Source: JAYUHK01 sp043767025 (lineage in GTDB: Bacteria; Bacteroidota; Bacteroidia; Chitinophagales; Saprospiraceae). Taken from it: a DNA stretch of 15,058 bases. Of this stretch, positions 14,213 to 15,058 are shown in pieces. Under the pieces are notes generated by a model, which saw only the letters and a program-made list of their open reading frames with translations, was not told where the DNA came from and did no database searches. Within the stretch, counting starts at the first letter, position 1. The number at the start of each line of letters is the position of its first letter. The DNA is taken from contig JAYUHK010000156.1 of the NCBI GenBank assembly GCA_043767025.1, positions 1 through 15,058 on the forward strand, read 5' to 3'. The position numbers and the translations under genes are program-made.

Positions 14213-14794
14213 ATGCTCGGATTACAACTTCCCACTGACCCGCGATGGGCAAACTTGGCAGAAAAAAGTTTAGAAGATATTTTGACAGACCACGCTTTTT
14301 GCGAGCAAAAAGCCGCCACCACCTGCATTTCTATTATCCAACAGTTCCCCGAACACATCGAAATGGTGCGGGAAGTAGCACCCATCGTCACCGAAGAATG
14401 GGGACATTTTCGAATGGTGCTGGCGGAGTTGGACAAGCGAAACCTAAAACTTGGCAAGCAACGCCGCGACGAATACGTGAACAACCTAATCAATTTTCAG
14501 AAAAAAGGCGGCTCGCGCGACGATATGTTTTTGGAAAAATTGCTGACCAGCGCGCTCATAGAAGCTCGCAGTTGTGAGCGTTTTCGGATACTTTCACTCA
14601 ATATGGAAGACGAAAAAATGAGAGATTTTTACCACAAATTCATGGTGTCCGAAGCTGGGCATTATCGCTTGTTTCTTGATTTGGCAAAAAAATATGCGGG
14701 CGAAGAAAAAACTAAAAAGCGGTGGAAAGAATACCTCGACTACGAAGCAGAAATGATTGTGACGCTCGAACTTCGCGGCGACAGAGTGCATTGA
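14213..14794 (+). CDS. miaE: tRNA-(ms2io6A37) hydroxylase, MiaE family
   Basis: This 193-residue protein belongs to the ferritin-like diiron family. In the known pathway MiaA prenylates A37, MiaB adds the methylthio group, and MiaE hydroxylates the isopentenyl side chain with O2. The ligand set of a four-helix diiron bundle is visible: Glu31 (CEQKAA), Glu62 and His65 (EEWGHF), Glu117 (IEARSCERF), and Glu147 and His150 (SEAGHYRLF). Spacing and length fit MiaE of this phylum, and the ARSCERF and GHYRLF motifs are typical. It would act in the cytoplasm on tRNAs reading UNN codons. It starts 7 nt after the stop of the secreted coiled-coil gene. Another ferritin-like oxidase is less likely given the motif set. 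Confidence 0.92.
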   Translation: MLGLQLPTDPRWANLAEKSLEDILTDHAFCEQKAATTCISIIQQFPEHIEMVREVAPIVTEEWGHFRMVLAELDKRNLKLGKQRRDEYVNNLINFQKKGGSRDDMFLEKLLTSALIEARSCERFRILSLNMEDEKMRDFYHKFMVSEAGHYRLFLDLAKKYAGEEKTKKRWKEYLDYEAEMIVTLELRGDRVH

Positions 14795-14881
14795 TATATC
14801 TAACTCATGTTACGCAACATATTTTTCACTAAAATTTAATGCAGCATTTCATTAAATATGACTGTATTTTCAGACGTGCCT

Positions 14882-15010
14882 TGTAGAAATTCAAGTTTTT
14901 GCAAAAATATTGTCTGGCGAAGCGAAAACTGTTTGAAGTCTGGCGGAGTTCCGACGAGTATTTTTCGCGCGCCGACGGGATTTTTAAGCAAAAACTTTAG
15001 AATTTCTACA
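14882..15010. repeat. Imperfect 129-nt palindrome
   Basis: The arms 14882-14928 and 14962-15010 are inverted copies with small indels. Both read TGTAGAAATTC, then AAGTTTTTGC, AAAAAT, GTC, GGCG and GCGAAAA in order when the right arm is reverse-complemented. The centre (14929-14961) is about 33 nt. The whole can form a long hairpin. It starts 88 nt after the miaE stop. The minus-strand open frame across it is explained by the palindrome. Confidence 0.6.
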
Positions 15011-15028
15011 GAGCACTTGATTTTTTTG

Positions 15029-15058
15029 GTTACTTTTTTTATCAAGAAAAAAAGTAAC
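15029..15058. repeat. Perfect 12-bp inverted repeat at the window edge
   Basis: GTTACTTTTTTT (15029-15040) and AAAAAAAGTAAC (15047-15058) are perfect inverted copies around ATCAAG. The stem is A/T-rich, without the GC core of a classic terminator, and may continue beyond the window. Together with the palindrome before it, it may mark the end of a repeat element. Confidence 0.6.

Noticed and set aside
14836..15045. Minus-strand 69-codon open frame starting at TTG near the window end
   Set aside because: It spans the imperfect palindrome and part of the 12-bp inverted repeat, starts at TTG with no leader, and shows no recognisable protein feature.

Overview
The window is a chromosomal segment of a Bacteroidota bacterium. 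The phylum call rests on five things. There are two type IX secretion (T9SS) cargo proteins with C-terminal sorting domains, and the ExbB-ExbD-ExbD-TonB genes are of the Bacteroidota type. A Bacteroidota-type promoter (TTTG, 19 nt, TAGTTTTG) precedes the tRNA, start codons lack Shine-Dalgarno sequences, and the intergenic DNA is very AT-rich. Order and genus cannot be settled from the sequence. Gene-level functions come from motif recognition and recalled family knowledge; no searches were run.

Layout. (1) Positions 1-743 hold the 3' end of a T9SS cargo gene, a strong terminator and a tRNA-Ala(GGC) with a good promoter. (2) Positions 744-3863 encode a 1039-residue secreted multidomain protein with two CARDB-like segments, a SprB-like repeat and a T9SS sorting domain. 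(3) Positions 4413-11182 are a same-strand cluster: exbB, two exbD paralogs, tonB, a small two-helix membrane protein, a PstS-like solute-binding lipoprotein and a secreted TPR protein. This looks like an inner-membrane energy-transducing complex genetically tied to periplasmic or surface partners. I recall this gene order from other Bacteroidota; its exact substrate is unknown. A bidirectional terminator at 11210-11251 separates the cluster from convergent ruvB (minus strand, 11282-12304), which has a TTG start. (4) Positions 13009-14794 are a two-gene unit: a secreted coiled-coil protein of unknown function and miaE, a tRNA-modifying diiron hydroxylase.

The most distinctive content is non-coding. 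At least three families of dispersed repeats fill the gaps. R1 is about 104 nt (three copies), R2 is about 169 nt with three short-loop hairpins (two copies), and R3 is 43 nt with AGGAA...TTCCT ends (three complete or interrupted copies and two partial ones). One R1 copy sits inside an R3 copy, and removing 106 nt restores a 43-nt R3 that matches another copy at 40 of 43 positions. This is direct evidence that R1 has moved as a unit. Another R1 copy ends 5 nt before the TTG start of ruvB, and a third ends 17 nt before the small membrane protein gene. The right end of the window holds a 129-nt imperfect palindrome and a perfect 12-bp inverted repeat.

No CRISPR array, phage module, toxin-antitoxin pair or recognisable transposase gene is visible. 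The candidates for something undescribed are the nested repeat system and the C-terminal domain of the 13009-14205 protein.
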